From positions 446,670 through 510,669 of the forward strand of contig OX155962.1 in assembly GCA_944548615.1 (NCBI GenBank): a stretch of DNA of 64,000 bases, in the 5' to 3' direction. Both the position numbers and the translations under genes were made by a program. Position 1 is the stretch's first letter. The number at the start of each line of letters is the position of its first letter. The notes beneath the pieces were generated by a model, which was given only the letters and a program-made list of their open reading frames with translations, was not told the origin of the DNA and did no database searches. Shown one piece after another: positions 32,315 to 43,860 of the stretch. Source of the DNA: Micropterix aruncella. Taxonomy: Eukaryota > Arthropoda > Insecta > Lepidoptera > Micropterigidae.

Positions 32315-33048
32315 TTTTTTATACTTTTTTCGCAAAAATATTTTTAAAAAAAAAGGGTTTTTTGTTTTTTTATATTGTATATCAAAAGTTGCTTATTTGC
32401 CTGTACGGATTCACCCACTTCAAACTTGTCGGTTAATTAAAACTCACCTTGTATACCTATTGTTGGTTCGAATCGTGTCGCAATTTTAATTAGCAAACAA
32501 GTATCTAATTATTAATGAATATCACCGACCCACTCAGTTAGTTGTTTATATTTCCAGCTCCATTATTTAGCGCAGGTATGAAATATTCAACTCACTTCCC
32601 AAACAAATTCCGCGCATATAATCATTTCCATCCGAGAACTCGCCTCGCCGCCAATTCATTTAACAGCATTTAGCTAAACTTCCTTAAGTTAAACAAATTG
32701 AACAAAGCCACGCCAGGCATTCGGCGATAAATATACAGCCCACCTCTGATTTTGGGAAAATGCGTAGCGAGTTCGCGAGTTTATTGTTTGATCAAAGTTT
32801 CGCCCGCGCGATACCGAGAGTTCGCATTTCCCTTTGAGTCTCCTCCGCTCGAAGTTTGATCTTTCGCACTCTAATAATCCGAGAGGGCTCGAGGCTAATT
32901 GAATGCGCCCATTCGAGATAAACATTTTTTTATTTCTTATTTATTTTACGTCTCATTCGCGTTTTACTGTTGCGTGAATAGCTTCGTAGAGAGCGAGGAA
33001 ATAGAAATAAAAGGGTTAAACCCTCAGAAGTGTTAAGATAGCCATCTT
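32315..33048. other. Unannotated stretch, host-like
   Basis: Balanced composition and no repeat match within the window (especially 32560-32930). No coding frame is supported. Probably single-copy host DNA at the LINE 2 insertion site. Confidence 0.3.
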
Positions 33049-36000
33049 AACCTCGCCAGTCTGGGACCACCACCGACTGGGACGCTTACCGTACCACACT
33101 AAGGCTTAACCTTGAAACAATACAAAAAAATATAAAAACACGCGAGAGTCTAGAATTGGCCGTGGCGGCTACCACAAAAGGCATTATAAACGCCTATGAG
33201 GAAAGCTGCCCACTCAAGACAAAGACCTCCAAAAGAAAAGTTCCATGGTGTAACCCGAAGTTGGACAAACTAAGGAAGGAAACCCGGAAACTATTTAATA
33301 AGGCTAAACAACTCTCAACTGGGAGGAATACAAAAAAGCCTTAACCGAGTACAACAAAGAAATTAGGAGAGCCAAAAGAGCAACATGGATAAGCTTCTGC
33401 GAGGACATAGTGGAAACGCCTCAAGGAGCCAGAGTACATAAACTGCTCGCAAAGGACAAACATAACCAAATTGGTCTTCTGAAAAAAACAAACGGAACCA
33501 TTACAACAAATGAAAAGGAAACTTTGGAGGAACTAATATCGACCCACTTCCCAGGTGCTGTGACAACTAGCAACGCCACCACTGCTCCACACAGACCTCG
33601 AAACGAGGACTGGAGTAGGGCTGCTAAAATCATAAGGCCCGATCAAGTTAAATGGGCCGTAAAATCCTTTAAACCTTACAAATCATGCGGGGACGATGGA
33701 ATCATGCCCGTGCTTTTGCAACAGGGTATCGACATTCTAACCCCATATCTGGTTAAAATCTTCAGAGCAAGCTATGCCTGGGGACATATACCAGAAGAAT
33801 GGACCAAGGTCAAAGTGCTATTCATACCCAAGGCTGGCAGGAAGGACTACGCACTGTCAAAGTCCTTCAGGCCAATTAGCCTCACATCCTTTCTACTAAA
33901 AGCGATGGAAAAGATACTGGATAGCTATATCAGGGAAAAAATCCTAACGGTCAACCCTATCAGCTGTAACCAACACGCCTACCGCAGAGGCAAATCCACG
34001 GAAACCGCTCTGCTCTACCTAGTAGACAGAGTGGAAAAGGCGTTGGAAGACAAACAAATCGCAGTATGCCCATTTTTAGACATTGAGGGCGCCTTCGACA
34101 AAACCCCAATTAAATCACTGGTGAAGGGGCTAGAGTCTAAACAAGTTGACAACACCACAACCAGATGGGTGAAAGCGATGCTCTCAAACCGCACGGCCAA
34201 GGTAGCTCTTCACGGAACAAACCTTGAAGTCACCACTACAAGAGGCTGCCCGCAGGGAGGCGTACTCTCGCCCCTACTATGGACTCTTGCAATAGATCAA
34301 CTCCTGTATAGGATGGCAGAGGCCAGGATAGACACACAGGGCTATGCTGATGACCTAGTAGTCATTGTCCGGGGCTTCTGCCAAAACACGATCTCACACA
34401 TAATGCAAAAAGCGTTAACAATCGTTAGCAATTGGTGCAGAGAGAACGAATTATCGGTCAACGCCGATAAGACCGTCCTCGTGCCATTTACCAACAAACG
34501 TCAACTAGGTGGACCAAAAATGCCAATCTTAAACCACAGGCAGATTCCTTTCTCCAAGGAAGTAAAGTATCTGGGAGTCACGCTCGACCAGAGACTCACC
34601 TGGAAAAGCCACCTAGATAAAACAATTCAAAAAGCTAAAAGTGCTTTGGGTATAAGCAGAAGACTGGCGGGGAAAAACTGGGGCCTTAACCCCAAGATCT
34701 CCCACTGGCTATACACTGCCATTGTGAGGCCGATAATCTCGTACGCCTCGGTGGTATGGTGCAGCAAAGCCAACCAGAAAACTGTGATTACCAAACTAAA
34801 CAATATCCAAAGGACGGCGTGCCTCATGACAACTGGCGCAATGTCCTCCACTCCTGGAGCAGCTCTCGATGCACTGCTGAACTTACCGTCCCTACACATT
34901 CATTTGCAACAGGTGGCGAAAGCCATCATGTACAGGCTCTCTGCCCGAGAGAAGGTAAACTGGATCTCACAAGCACTAAGATCAGTTCTTGACTCAGTCA
35001 GTGAAAATCCAACCCTCAACATGGTATCAGACACCATGCTCCCACTCCTAAACTTTGGAAAACTTTTTACAGTGGAACTGCCGCCCAGAGACGACTGGCT
35101 AAAAAGCCAACTGCAATGGGAGGCCGTTAGCCTTAAATGGTATACTGATGGGTCCAAATCGGGACTTGACGTAGGCTGTGGTATATATGGAGAGCGACCA
35201 AACTTCGAAAGAAGTGTAAACTTGGGAAAATACGCCTCCATATTCCAAGCGGAGGTTTACGCCATTATTGAATGTGCGGATATCAACCTCCAAAAGGACT
35301 ACGCCAACCACCGTATCTATATCCACTCGGATAGCAAAGCAGCTCTTATGGCACTAGCCTCGAATACCATTAATTCGAAGCTAGTGCAAAACTGCATATC
35401 ACTACTGAATTCCCTGGGCGAAAAGAACAGGGTAATTCTAAGATGGGTTCCCGGCCATGCAGGAATCGAGGGATATGAAAAAGCCGACGAACTTGCTAGG
35501 ACGGGAGCAAAGGGAACGTTATACGGCCCTGAACCTTGCTGTGGCGTACCAAAAAGCCTTGCAAACCTAATGCTCAAACAAATGTGTTTAGAACAATCCG
35601 TCAACCACTGGAACAACACGCCAGGGTTGAATCATTCCAAAGCGCTTATTAAGCCTTACGACCGTAAGACGGCCCGTGAGGCCCTATCGCTAAATAGGAA
35701 CAATCTACGCATACTGGTAAGGGCGCTCACGGGGCATTGTGGCCTGAACAAACACATGTTCAACCTCAAGCTCAAAGACACAAAAATGTGCAGGTTCTGC
35801 CAAGGGGCAGAGGAAACTCCCCAGCACCTCATGTGCGAGTGTGGCCCGCTGATGCGTAAAAGATACACCCACCTGGGTGGTCACTACCTCCAACCTGAGG
35901 AGGTAAAACAATCTGGCGCCAAATGCCTGCTGCGGTTCTTAAATGACACGAGGCTTAGCGCAGAACTATAGTAGGTGGCGAGCACAATAGATCAGCAATG

Positions 36001-36087
36001 GTCGCAGTGTTACAAGGCTCATAAAGACCTTAGAAAAGCCCCACTCAACAAATAAAAAAAATAGAAAAAAAAAAACCTCGTCAGTCT
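33049..36087 (+). mobile_element. 5'-truncated LOA/R1-type LINE with near-perfect duplication
   Basis: The element (33063-36073) is flanked by AACCTCGCCAGTCT (33049-33062) and AACCTCGTCAGTCT (36074-36087), a 14-bp duplication with one mismatch. Coding begins immediately at the left edge, in the linker between endonuclease and reverse transcriptase, so the 5' half of the LINE never integrated. It ends in an A-rich tail (36045-36073). It is related to, but clearly a different family from, the LINE at 6097-11746. Confidence 0.92.
33066..35971 (+). CDS. LINE ORF2 (partial): reverse transcriptase, RNase H, zinc finger
   Basis: Reverse transcriptase and RNase H of the truncated LINE. Coding opens at 33066 (TDWDAYRTTLRLNLE). 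A single frameshift near 33320 interrupts KAKQLS/WEEYKKALTEYNKEI, after which about 880 codons run free of stops to 35971. Counting from the methionine at 33410: FLDIEGAFDK near residue 222, CPQGGVLSPLLW near 282, YADDLVVI near 311, YTDGSKSG near 577, HSDSKAAL near 640, WVPGHAGIEG near 680, and a CRFCQGAEETPQHLMCEC finger near 794. All catalytic Asp residues of both enzymes appear to be present. Without ORF1 and endonuclease the copy cannot move on its own. Confidence 0.94.
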
Positions 36088-36299
36088 TCAACTGCCAGGA
36101 CGTACGCCTTGAAATTCAATTTTCCATTGCCTCCTCAGAAGATTTTATCAACTCCACGCATTTAGTTTCTATGCATTAGAAACTAAGCAAACCAGCGGAA
36201 ACTTATCGTCCTGTGGAACCAGAACATTCGATGGAAAACAACACTGAAATTCAGAACATAATTCGCATTTTACTGAAGTTTCGAATCATTTTATGTTGA

Positions 36300-36830
36300 T
36301 TTAACCAGGTTTAACCCGTGCCCGCATGGCAGATATAAATATTTTTTAGTATTATTTTGTCGTTTGTAGTTTTTTAAAAAAAAAAACTATTTTCAACAAT
36401 AAAATCACACCGCTCGCTTAAGCTCTCGGATGTTATAGATTTGAGTACCAGTGTGTTATAAATAGGTTTAGCCGTGACCGCGGAATACATTTTAAACTTT
36501 TAAAAATTTAAACGTTTCTGGACAATATTGCAATTGATTGAGTTTTTTATGATCACACCGCTTACTAGACCCTTCAAGAGTCTTTTATTACCCTTCAGTT
36601 TTGAACTTTTATTAACATTTTTGGTTTTATTTTAACTATTTAGGAATCACGCCGCTTACTTCACCCCTCAGGAGTATATTTTTTTTATGTCAGGGTCTTC
36701 CCCGTTCCCGCAGGGCATTTTTGTAAACTTTTCGACATTAGAAAATTTTAGTTTTTCTTTCCAATTACACTGCTTATTTGACTCCTCAGGAGTCTATGTT
36801 CCTATGAGTGTAAGTCAATCGGTTTAACCT
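36300..36830 (+). repeat. Degenerate tandem array, about 4 units
   Basis: A block like ATCACACCGCTTACT...CTCAGGAGT recurs at 36403, 36548, 36650 and 36765. Between them lies a companion block (GGTTTAACCCGTGCCCGCA at 36310, GGTTTAGCCGTGACCGCGG at 36465, TCTTCCCCGTTCCCGCAGGG at 36697). The spacing is 100-150 bp. Not coding. Confidence 0.75.
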
Positions 36831-38138
36831 GTAAGGTCGGTCCACGTAGATATATAGAAACCTAAAACTATTATATTGATGAACCTCAAACAGATAAAAA
36901 ATATTATTTAAAAAATAAACAAAATAGAATATTAAACCCGCCGTTGGTCATGTGGTGCTAATAAACACTCGGCGAAAACAAAAAAATATATATTTCGGAA
37001 CTATTAATTCCAGAGTATAGTACTAAAACTCTAGCTACCTTCGTAAAATATTTAAATACGTAACTCAAGCATGCCTTCATTCAGCCTGGCTACCGCTCTA
37101 CAACGCAACGGATGTTATTCCATGTTATTATTTCGTAAATGAAGATTTAATTTTGATTTAAAAGAAAACCATTATGTTGTTTATTTTTAATTTTAAATGG
37201 TTTTACGTAAATATTGGCACAAAAGAGGCCTACAACTTCCTAAGTGTAACGAGTGGTTAATCTTGGGACCTTACATCGCATTTACACATATAATAAATAC
37301 ATAAATAAAAAAAATATTAATGTTATTACATACTTAGAATTTAAAATAATTAGAGAGGAAAAGGAATACAAGTGCACCAACGCGTATTATGCAATGCTAA
37401 CGCCAATTTTGACACTCTAGAGAAAAAATGAAAAAAACACAATAAAATATTATTATTAGGCGTTAAAAAGTAACCATTCAATAAATTTTTGTTTTAATTT
37501 AGGAAGTAATGGAGCGGTTTCTTTTTCAAAACTGGTAAAGATAAATTATGCTCGATGTCGATGGAAAAGGGCCGGATATTTTCAAAAGTGACAACTCGAC
37601 CACACATTTTTTTCCGTGATCCCATGGCTAAGAAAATTTTTAATTCGAGGAATTTCGAAGCCGTATTCGAGCAGGACGATAAAAAACCGCGCGGTAAAAG
37701 GAAAGAATGCGGTCGTAATTTAAAACTATAAAGTTCATAAAATTTCCATTTTAATTTTAGATAACCATGATAGGTTGTTGACCACATCATTCATAAAGGA
37801 TGATTCACTAATTTTTAAAATACAAAACAAACTAACGGATTCTGCCGCTACATTGCTTAGTTTACGGGTGTAACTCTTAACCTTATCGCTTCTTAAGGTT
37901 TGGACATGATACTTCACCGTCGCTGACCTGAAGAAATCCTGAGTGCCGCGTTTCTGGTAGACTACGACGGATCTACTATAGTTGGATGCCGTAAAGATCG
38001 GAAGCATATAGGAACTTCACTCGTCGCGTAATTATCTCTGTAAGTCTCTATCCAGAAAGTTCGGTGAATGAATAACCGAGACCCACATTTATCTGAAACT
38101 GTTATCAGCTTTTCATGAGTCTCTTTCGATGATTTTCT
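36831..38138. other. Unannotated AT-rich stretch
   Basis: No supportable gene; short frames on the minus strand lack recognisable domains. The start is A-rich, the end (37600-38130) more balanced. Confidence 0.25.
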
Positions 38139-38363
38139 AAGTTTGAAACAGGACAGCATATTCGTTCGCTGATCCATTTTGAATTTCGACCGACCTTCAC
38201 TCTACAATGAGATGTTTTCACACAAGAAGGACACTCGCAGCGCCGCCGCTCGGGAAATGGTTCAGACCGGTCTCGACCTGTCCGGTGCAAGAATTGTCGG
38301 TTGCACACTCTTACGACCGTGGACACTATAACATCGTTCATTAACATTTCTGGGCAGAGGTTA
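38139..38363 (+). repeat. Dispersed repeat, copy 2 (uninterrupted)
   Basis: Paralogue of 28500-28679 plus 29515-29555, without the 827-bp TTAA element. It shows what the site looked like before that insertion. Confidence 0.75.
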
Positions 38364-38743
38364 AATGTAAGCTAGACACACTTTTTTTCGTTCACATTTT
38401 AGCGAAATAACTCTGTTAACCGACACTCCGTCTCTCGCCACATCGCGACTTTATGTATCGAATACTGGTAATATTAATATTTATATGAGTAAATTCGATG
38501 TAAGGGAGCGCGGGGTAATGAGAGCGGGCGAGTAATGGGAGCGATGGCGATTGGACGGAACCTATGCACATTCGGGTGACCTTAAGAACTCGATTGTTTC
38601 CGTCAACCGTCGAGAAAGTTCGCCTGACGCTCACGAGTCGTCAGTATCCTGCGTTGAGTCAAGAGGGACGATTGTGTGTTTTTGCTTCGCGCTTATAATA
38701 AACTGCCGATTGCCAGCGTCCAGGTAAGCATGAAGATATATTC

Positions 38744-39616
38744 TTACACTCTTACCAATAAAATTATCTTATAACCTCGTTAAACCCTTGTTATTGTTAT
38801 ACCCGGTATAGCCGAGTTATAACGAAGTTGTAAAATCGTGACCAATAAATCAGTTATAACGCGGTTATAACTACTCCCTGAAACCAAAGACAAGTCATAT
38901 TTCTAGCATGGCAACGCCCGCTTGGAAGCAGTGTGGCCAACTGAAGCGGCATGAAATGCACATGAAATGTCACTTTTTCTTGTCAGAAAGCCCTTGCCCA
39001 TTGTTTTGTTTTGCGAATGCTGATCGAATTTATAGTGGTATTTTGCAGGTCAGCTCTCAGGATATCGATGATTCTTGCGGCGTATGGCTTAGTGAAACGA
39101 TATTTAGTTTTAAAATTGTAATCATCCAAATCGAACGGGTCGTATCGCAATTTGTAAATTTTTGGTCGCCTATCACGACGCATTTTGATTTCTTCCAATA
39201 AATCCAGATCGATCATATCATCCAAGTCGACAAAATCCATTATTCGGCTAAAACGCAGGATTTCACAGCAGTATAAAAGGCGTATCCTCGTCGTAACACG
39301 GCTATTACAACGAAAGCGCACGATTCGCGAACGAGAAGCTCCACGTCCGCGGCTGTCAGGTGGCTGTCAGTTTGAAACAGCTGTTACGCCGGTCGGCCAT
39401 TTTTAAGTTAATACTCCGTTAAACCGCTGTTATACCTGGCCTAGGGGTGGTATAGCGGAGTTATAGTGCGGATGGAAATCCAGTACCACTATTCCATGCT
39501 TATACCCGAGATGATCAGTGGTGTAAGCTATACCGCGTTTATTGGTCACAGATTTTCTTATACCTAGTAATAACAGAGGTATAAATTTTACAACTCGTTT
39601 ATTGGTAAGGCTGTTA
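38744..39616 (-). mobile_element. Non-autonomous PIF/Harbinger element with TTA duplication
   Basis: The ends CACTCTTACCAATAAA (38747) and, from the right, CAGCCTTACCAATAAA (39613) are inverted repeats flanked by TTA on both sides (38744-38746, 39614-39616). A second internal inverted pair, TGACCAATAAA, lies about 75 bp inside each end. The element is 867 bp and retains only the start of a transposase gene. Three-bp TWA duplications are the hallmark of PIF/Harbinger. Confidence 0.85.
38983..39240 (-). pseudogene. PIF/Harbinger transposase N-terminal fragment
   Basis: From MDFVDLDDMIDLDLLEEIKM the protein runs to RRDRRPKIYKLRYDPF and YRFTKPYAARIIDIL, the N-terminal region of HARBI1-like transposases that precedes the DDE core. 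The frame then degenerates (TKQWARAF, stop at 38983). None of the DDE residues remain. The upstream methionine extension to 39321 is probably leader sequence. Confidence 0.75.
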
Positions 39617-40079
39617 TTGTATTATAGTTATACTTATTACATACCTAGAGACGTCTTCTTTCAAGTGCCAATTGTTAAATTATGATTGAAATTCACTTTT
39701 TAAAATTGTGGTCATTGGGTAATGGGAGCCAAACAAAACATTTTCTTTGTTTTATATGAACAGTTGACATTCTATTTGTGTTACAAATAGTGTTTTATGT
39801 TAAGAACTAGGAAGTAAAAATTATGGCTCTTATATCCCATATGACTCTTATATGGGCTCTCATTATCTGCATCTATGGGGTAATGGGAGCGATTGACTTT
39901 TTTTATAAAACCTTTATTTTACAATAATGCATGTCTGTAGTTAATTTAAACTGTGATAGAAAGATATTCAAATAAACGTGGTTTAGGTTGTAATTAAATA
40001 TTATAACAAAGTGAACAAATGTGGTTTTTATCAATATTTCCCCTAGTAGGCTCCAATTTTCCCGCTCTCCCCTCCCCTA

Positions 40080-40790
40080 CCATCATTCGAGAATTTGCCG
40101 CATTTATTCAGTACATGCCACTGTTTGAGACCAGTTCCAATAACCTCCATATAACAAAATGTTGCTATCAAAATAGCAACTCATATCCGCTATTTATAGC
40201 GCACTTACCTTCACTTACGCCTCAATAGGCGCCGTTAAACGCCCGAATGCCGCAAATTCACGAATCATGCAAGGGAGTTGTCGGGAAAGGACGGGGGTTC
40301 CCCGCTCGCGGGGAGGGCGCGGTCGCGCAGTCCTAAATGGATGCCGAGAGAAACGTTGCGTGAAAAGAAAGCAATAAGAGGTGGTTGAACATGCCCTAAT
40401 GGGATAATGGCGTGTGCCGAGGGAGCGTTCACCTCCTCCGTCGAGATGTAGATATGTTGTTGTGCGCGGTAAGTTATTAACCCTCCGCGGACCCTCCGAC
40501 CAAATTGCGAACGTGTTAAGTACCTAGCACCATATAGCAACATTATCGGGTGTATGTATATATGTATAGCATTAATGGAAACTATGTGTGACACTTACAT
40601 TTTCCTGTCCTTGTCTCCTGCCTCGCCTATTTCGAATGCACTAGCAAATGATACTAGTGTATCTTACTTTTAATCATCTAAAAAAGCCCGCTGAATTTTC
40701 GAAACTTTCATCGGGTTTAAAAAATCTATTATGAGACATTTACTTGACGTGTGCTATATGCTATATGTTCGTTACATACAGGTGTTTATT
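40080..40790. other. Unannotated stretch, host-like
   Basis: Balanced composition with a GC-rich patch (40280-40330). No gene supported. Confidence 0.25.
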
Positions 40791-40799
40791 ACTTTTCTG

Positions 40800-41310
40800 T
40801 TTAAAGAAAGTATTGTGGACGCAGTTCTGTGTGTCTGTCTGTGTGTATTCTCCAACGATAGCGCCGAAACGCTTCATCCGATATACTGAAAATTGGCACG
40901 CAGGCATTATTTGGTCATGGCATGAGCTGAAAACATTGTGGTTGCAATCCGTCCACCCTGGGTTGGTTCCTGACTAGAGGACTCCTTAACGGTTAACAGC
41001 AGAGACTCAAAATTTTGTGTACGCATTGAATTATGATAGCCCCTTCCAAGTTCCACCATGACATGGCTGATGTACCCTGGGTATGCTCCCGATGAGGGAA
41101 CTTCTCAACGGTCAACAGCAGAGACCCAAAATTTTGTATACGAGTTTCGATTTCGTTTTCGATAGTTTTCGATTTGGTTTTTATTTTCGATTTCGATTAC
41201 GGTTTCGGTTTTGGTGTCGTTTTCGGTTTCGGTTTAGATTTCGATTTTTATTTCGATTTCAATTTCGTTTTCGATTTCGGATTTTTATTTCGAATTTCTC
41301 ATCATCATCG
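40800..41310 (+). mobile_element. Possible Helentron-like fragment with hexanucleotide array
   Basis: A segment with TGTGTGTCTGTCTGTGTGTA and CTTCATCCGATATACTGAAA is followed by two tandem units of about 115 bp (AACAGCAGAGAC...CAAAATTTTG at 41000 and 41115) and by an array of GTTTCG/GATTTC units (41145-41300). Internal microsatellites of this kind are common in Helentrons. The assignment is tentative. Reading frames of alternating Phe-Arg or Phe-Asp residues here are only the array. Confidence 0.4.
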
Positions 41311-41316
41311 TCATCA

Positions 41317-41365
41317 CCGGGGGGGGGGGGGGTTAAAGGGTGGCGCTAGGTTGGGGGGGGGGTGG
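41317..41365. repeat. G-rich low-complexity tract
   Basis: Two G runs of 10 or more with short spacers. Confidence 0.9.
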
Positions 41366-41577
41366 TAGGATTTATGAAATTAATATTCAGATAAATTACG
41401 TAATGACAGGAAAGTCTTGGGGTGACAAAACCGATTTTTTTTACATATTAAGGTTTCTACTGAGATTTGTTTTGACACAGAGGTGTTTATTTCTGTCAAA
41501 ATTATCAAAATTTCGCTATATTAAGGTTTTAACGCATTATATTCATAATATACTCGTATAGTAACTTGGTATGAATT

Positions 41578-42590
41578 AAAGCACTTTAGATAAGGCGGTA
41601 TAAGAACTTACGGAAGAAGAAGAATATTTACGTCCAAAATCTTATTCATCCTGAGTACTTGGGTATCTATTAAATCACTTTAGATAAGGCGGGATATGAA
41701 ATCACGGAAGAAAAAGAATATCGATAGAAGAAGAATATGTTCGTCTGAAACTTTATACATCCTGAGTACTTGATCTATCTTCTTTGAAGGTAAAGCACTG
41801 GTTGCGCGGAAAGTATCTTTTGCATCTGCATTTGATTAGTGTATGCGGATGTTCGCCTTCACTGACAGATGTTGATTCCGAAGAAGAAGAAGAACGACTT
41901 GAACGCTGCCAGTACTGCATTTGATCGAAAATGTCTACCCCCCGCTAGTTTTTATAATTATCCGCCGCACTGTCAGAACGACCGCATATATGTTTTTCAG
42001 AGGTTTTGCATACTCTCGCGACTCTGTACCGCTTTATTTATCGCCTTCTTAAACCGCGTCGCAAAAGCAGGATAAAATCTCCGCGAAAAAACTAATCCGC
42101 GTCGAGTGGGTCGTGTGTGAGATATTTTCGAAGATACCTGCATGAGAGATCCACCAGCAGACACCTCGAGGGTCCGTAGCAGTGCTGGGACTTCCAGATA
42201 GGCAGGATCATCATCACAGGTCAGTCGGTATTTTACAGACATATATCTGATTACGTGTTGATGTTTGAGGGATTTTCGCGCATCGATTTCGTCTCATTTT
42301 GTAAAGTACCCACATAGTAGAATCTATTAATTTATTTTATTTATTTTCGTACAATTTATTCACGGTTATGATGCCGCCGTTGTTTAACTATTTACACGTT
42401 GAACAACCAAGCACTTTGAAGATAACGCGCGATAGGAACCCACGGAAGAAGAAGTACTAATCCTGAGTACTAAACCCTTAATATATCTTCTTCGAAGCTA
42501 AAGCACTCTAGATAAGGTGGAATAGGAACCCACGGAAGAAGAAGAATATAGGAAGAAGAAGAATATTTTCGTCCGGAACGAAAAAGAAAT
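41578..42590 (+). repeat. Tandem units, about 100 bp, in two pairs
   Basis: AGCACTTTAGATAAGGCGG...CACGGAAGAAGAAGAATAT...ATCCTGAGTACTTG recurs at 41579, 41675, 42410 and 42500. The two pairs are separated by an unrelated 600-bp segment. Not coding. Confidence 0.75.
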
Positions 42591-42779
42591 TGGGCAATAC
42601 CTGCGCAAAATCACCTATCATTCAAATGCACCTATCGTTTGAGCGTCGCATGATTTATAGTATTTCCACGGTATTCAAATGGTATCTTTTCAACCTACAT
42701 GTAGCATTTTCTATACGGCCTTATTTTATTTTTGAGTCGCTCATACGATATTCCAAAAGAAATTTTACAGCGTGATGAA

Positions 42780-43168
42780 AGTCCAACGAGGCAGCTGTGC
42801 ACCGAATTTCAAGTCTCTAACTGCAATATTTTGATATTAAAGTAAAACTAGTGCGCCCTCTGGTGGACTGATTACAACCACAATCTTTTGAACTCTTGCC
42901 ATGACCAAAAGATGCCAGCCTGTCAAATTTCAGCTCAATTGGATGAAGCGTTTGGGTGTTATCGTGGAGGAATACACACAGATACACACACACACACCGA
43001 CTCACAGACAGACTTCAGTCTGGAAATGGTCTTATTAGTTTCAGGGGGGGGTCAAGATGTATATATCGGTCTTTATCTCGAAAAATAATTGTGCGTTCAC
43101 AATACTTTCCCTTTTCAATATCAATTTCAATTTCAATTTGCCGGGAAAGTAATAGAATTTTATTATCA
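42780..43168 (+). mobile_element. Possible Helentron-like fragment
   Basis: AGCTCAATTGGATGAAGCGT, a CACACACACA run and (ATTTCA)n near the end, closed by an inverted pair ACTTTCCC/GGGAAAGT (43105-43149). Similar in style to 40800-41310. It abuts the Helitron at 43170. Tentative. Confidence 0.35.
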
Positions 43169-43169
43169 A

Positions 43170-43860
43170 CTAGCTGACCCGTGCCCACTTCGTTGCGCGG
43201 TAAACATTTTTACTTGTGATGAAATTATGAGTGTGGTTCGGTTAGTACTGAGTGCTATGATTTATTTCCTGACTGCTAAAAGAAGGGTTATATTTTTACT
43301 GCATATTATGTATGTATGTATTTGCATGCCAATTTGACTATATTACCGTTATTTGTGAGTGTCTTCTTTTGAGTGTCTTATTTGTGAGTGTCTTATCTCT
43401 TTAACCATTTATGCAGTAAAAGGGAAATTATATGCCATGAAAGAGAAAAGTCTTTTGTTTTAAACACTTGAGACGATAAATGTACTTATTTTGATAAGAA
43501 TCCTAATTGTTGATAATATGACAATAAACATGACCAAACGATGAAATTTATTTTTTTATATATAAAATACTACTTGTTGTGACTTAAATATAAAAGTTAG
43601 ACATATGCTGTCGCTGACTTTTTTGTAGGCATTACCAAGCTCTACAACTTTTCTCTAAAACTTAATCATATATCTCTCATCGTTAAGGCAGCGTTAATTA
43701 GGAACGTTTTCGTTCGACCGTTTTTTCTCCGACTTACTTTGCAAATCCGACTACCACGAAAAAGTCTTTTTTAAAAGAATTTTCTAAATCGGTTCAGTAG
43801 ACCCAGAGATTAACTTCCTACAACCTCACAAACTTTACCTCTTTATAATATTAGTATAGA
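43170..43860 (-). mobile_element. Non-autonomous Helitron
   Basis: Minus-strand ends TCTATACTAATATTATAAAG (43860) and GGGCACGGGTCAGCTAG (43170), between A and T. 691 bp, the same family as 16811-17553 and 53856-54520, no coding sequence. Confidence 0.88.

Larger units (their letters stand above)
38511..40075. other. Possible outer DNA element around the PIF insertion
   Basis: GGGTAATGGGAGC-like motifs occur at 38513, 38531, 39718 and 39879. The right side ends in a loosely inverted version (CTCCAATTTTCCCGCTCTCC at 40050). These may be ends or subterminal repeats of an older element of about 700 bp into which the Harbinger derivative inserted. Confidence 0.35.

Noticed and set aside
33421..35911. 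Minus-strand frames opposite the second LINE
   Set aside because: Antisense to the RT-RNase H frame, with no domain.
36300..36830. CRISPR array
   Set aside because: Units are degenerate, spacers are not of fixed length, and the DNA is eukaryotic.
41083..41368. Open frames rich in Phe-Arg or Phe-Asp
   Set aside because: They are translations of the hexanucleotide array and G-run; frame phase simply follows the repeat.
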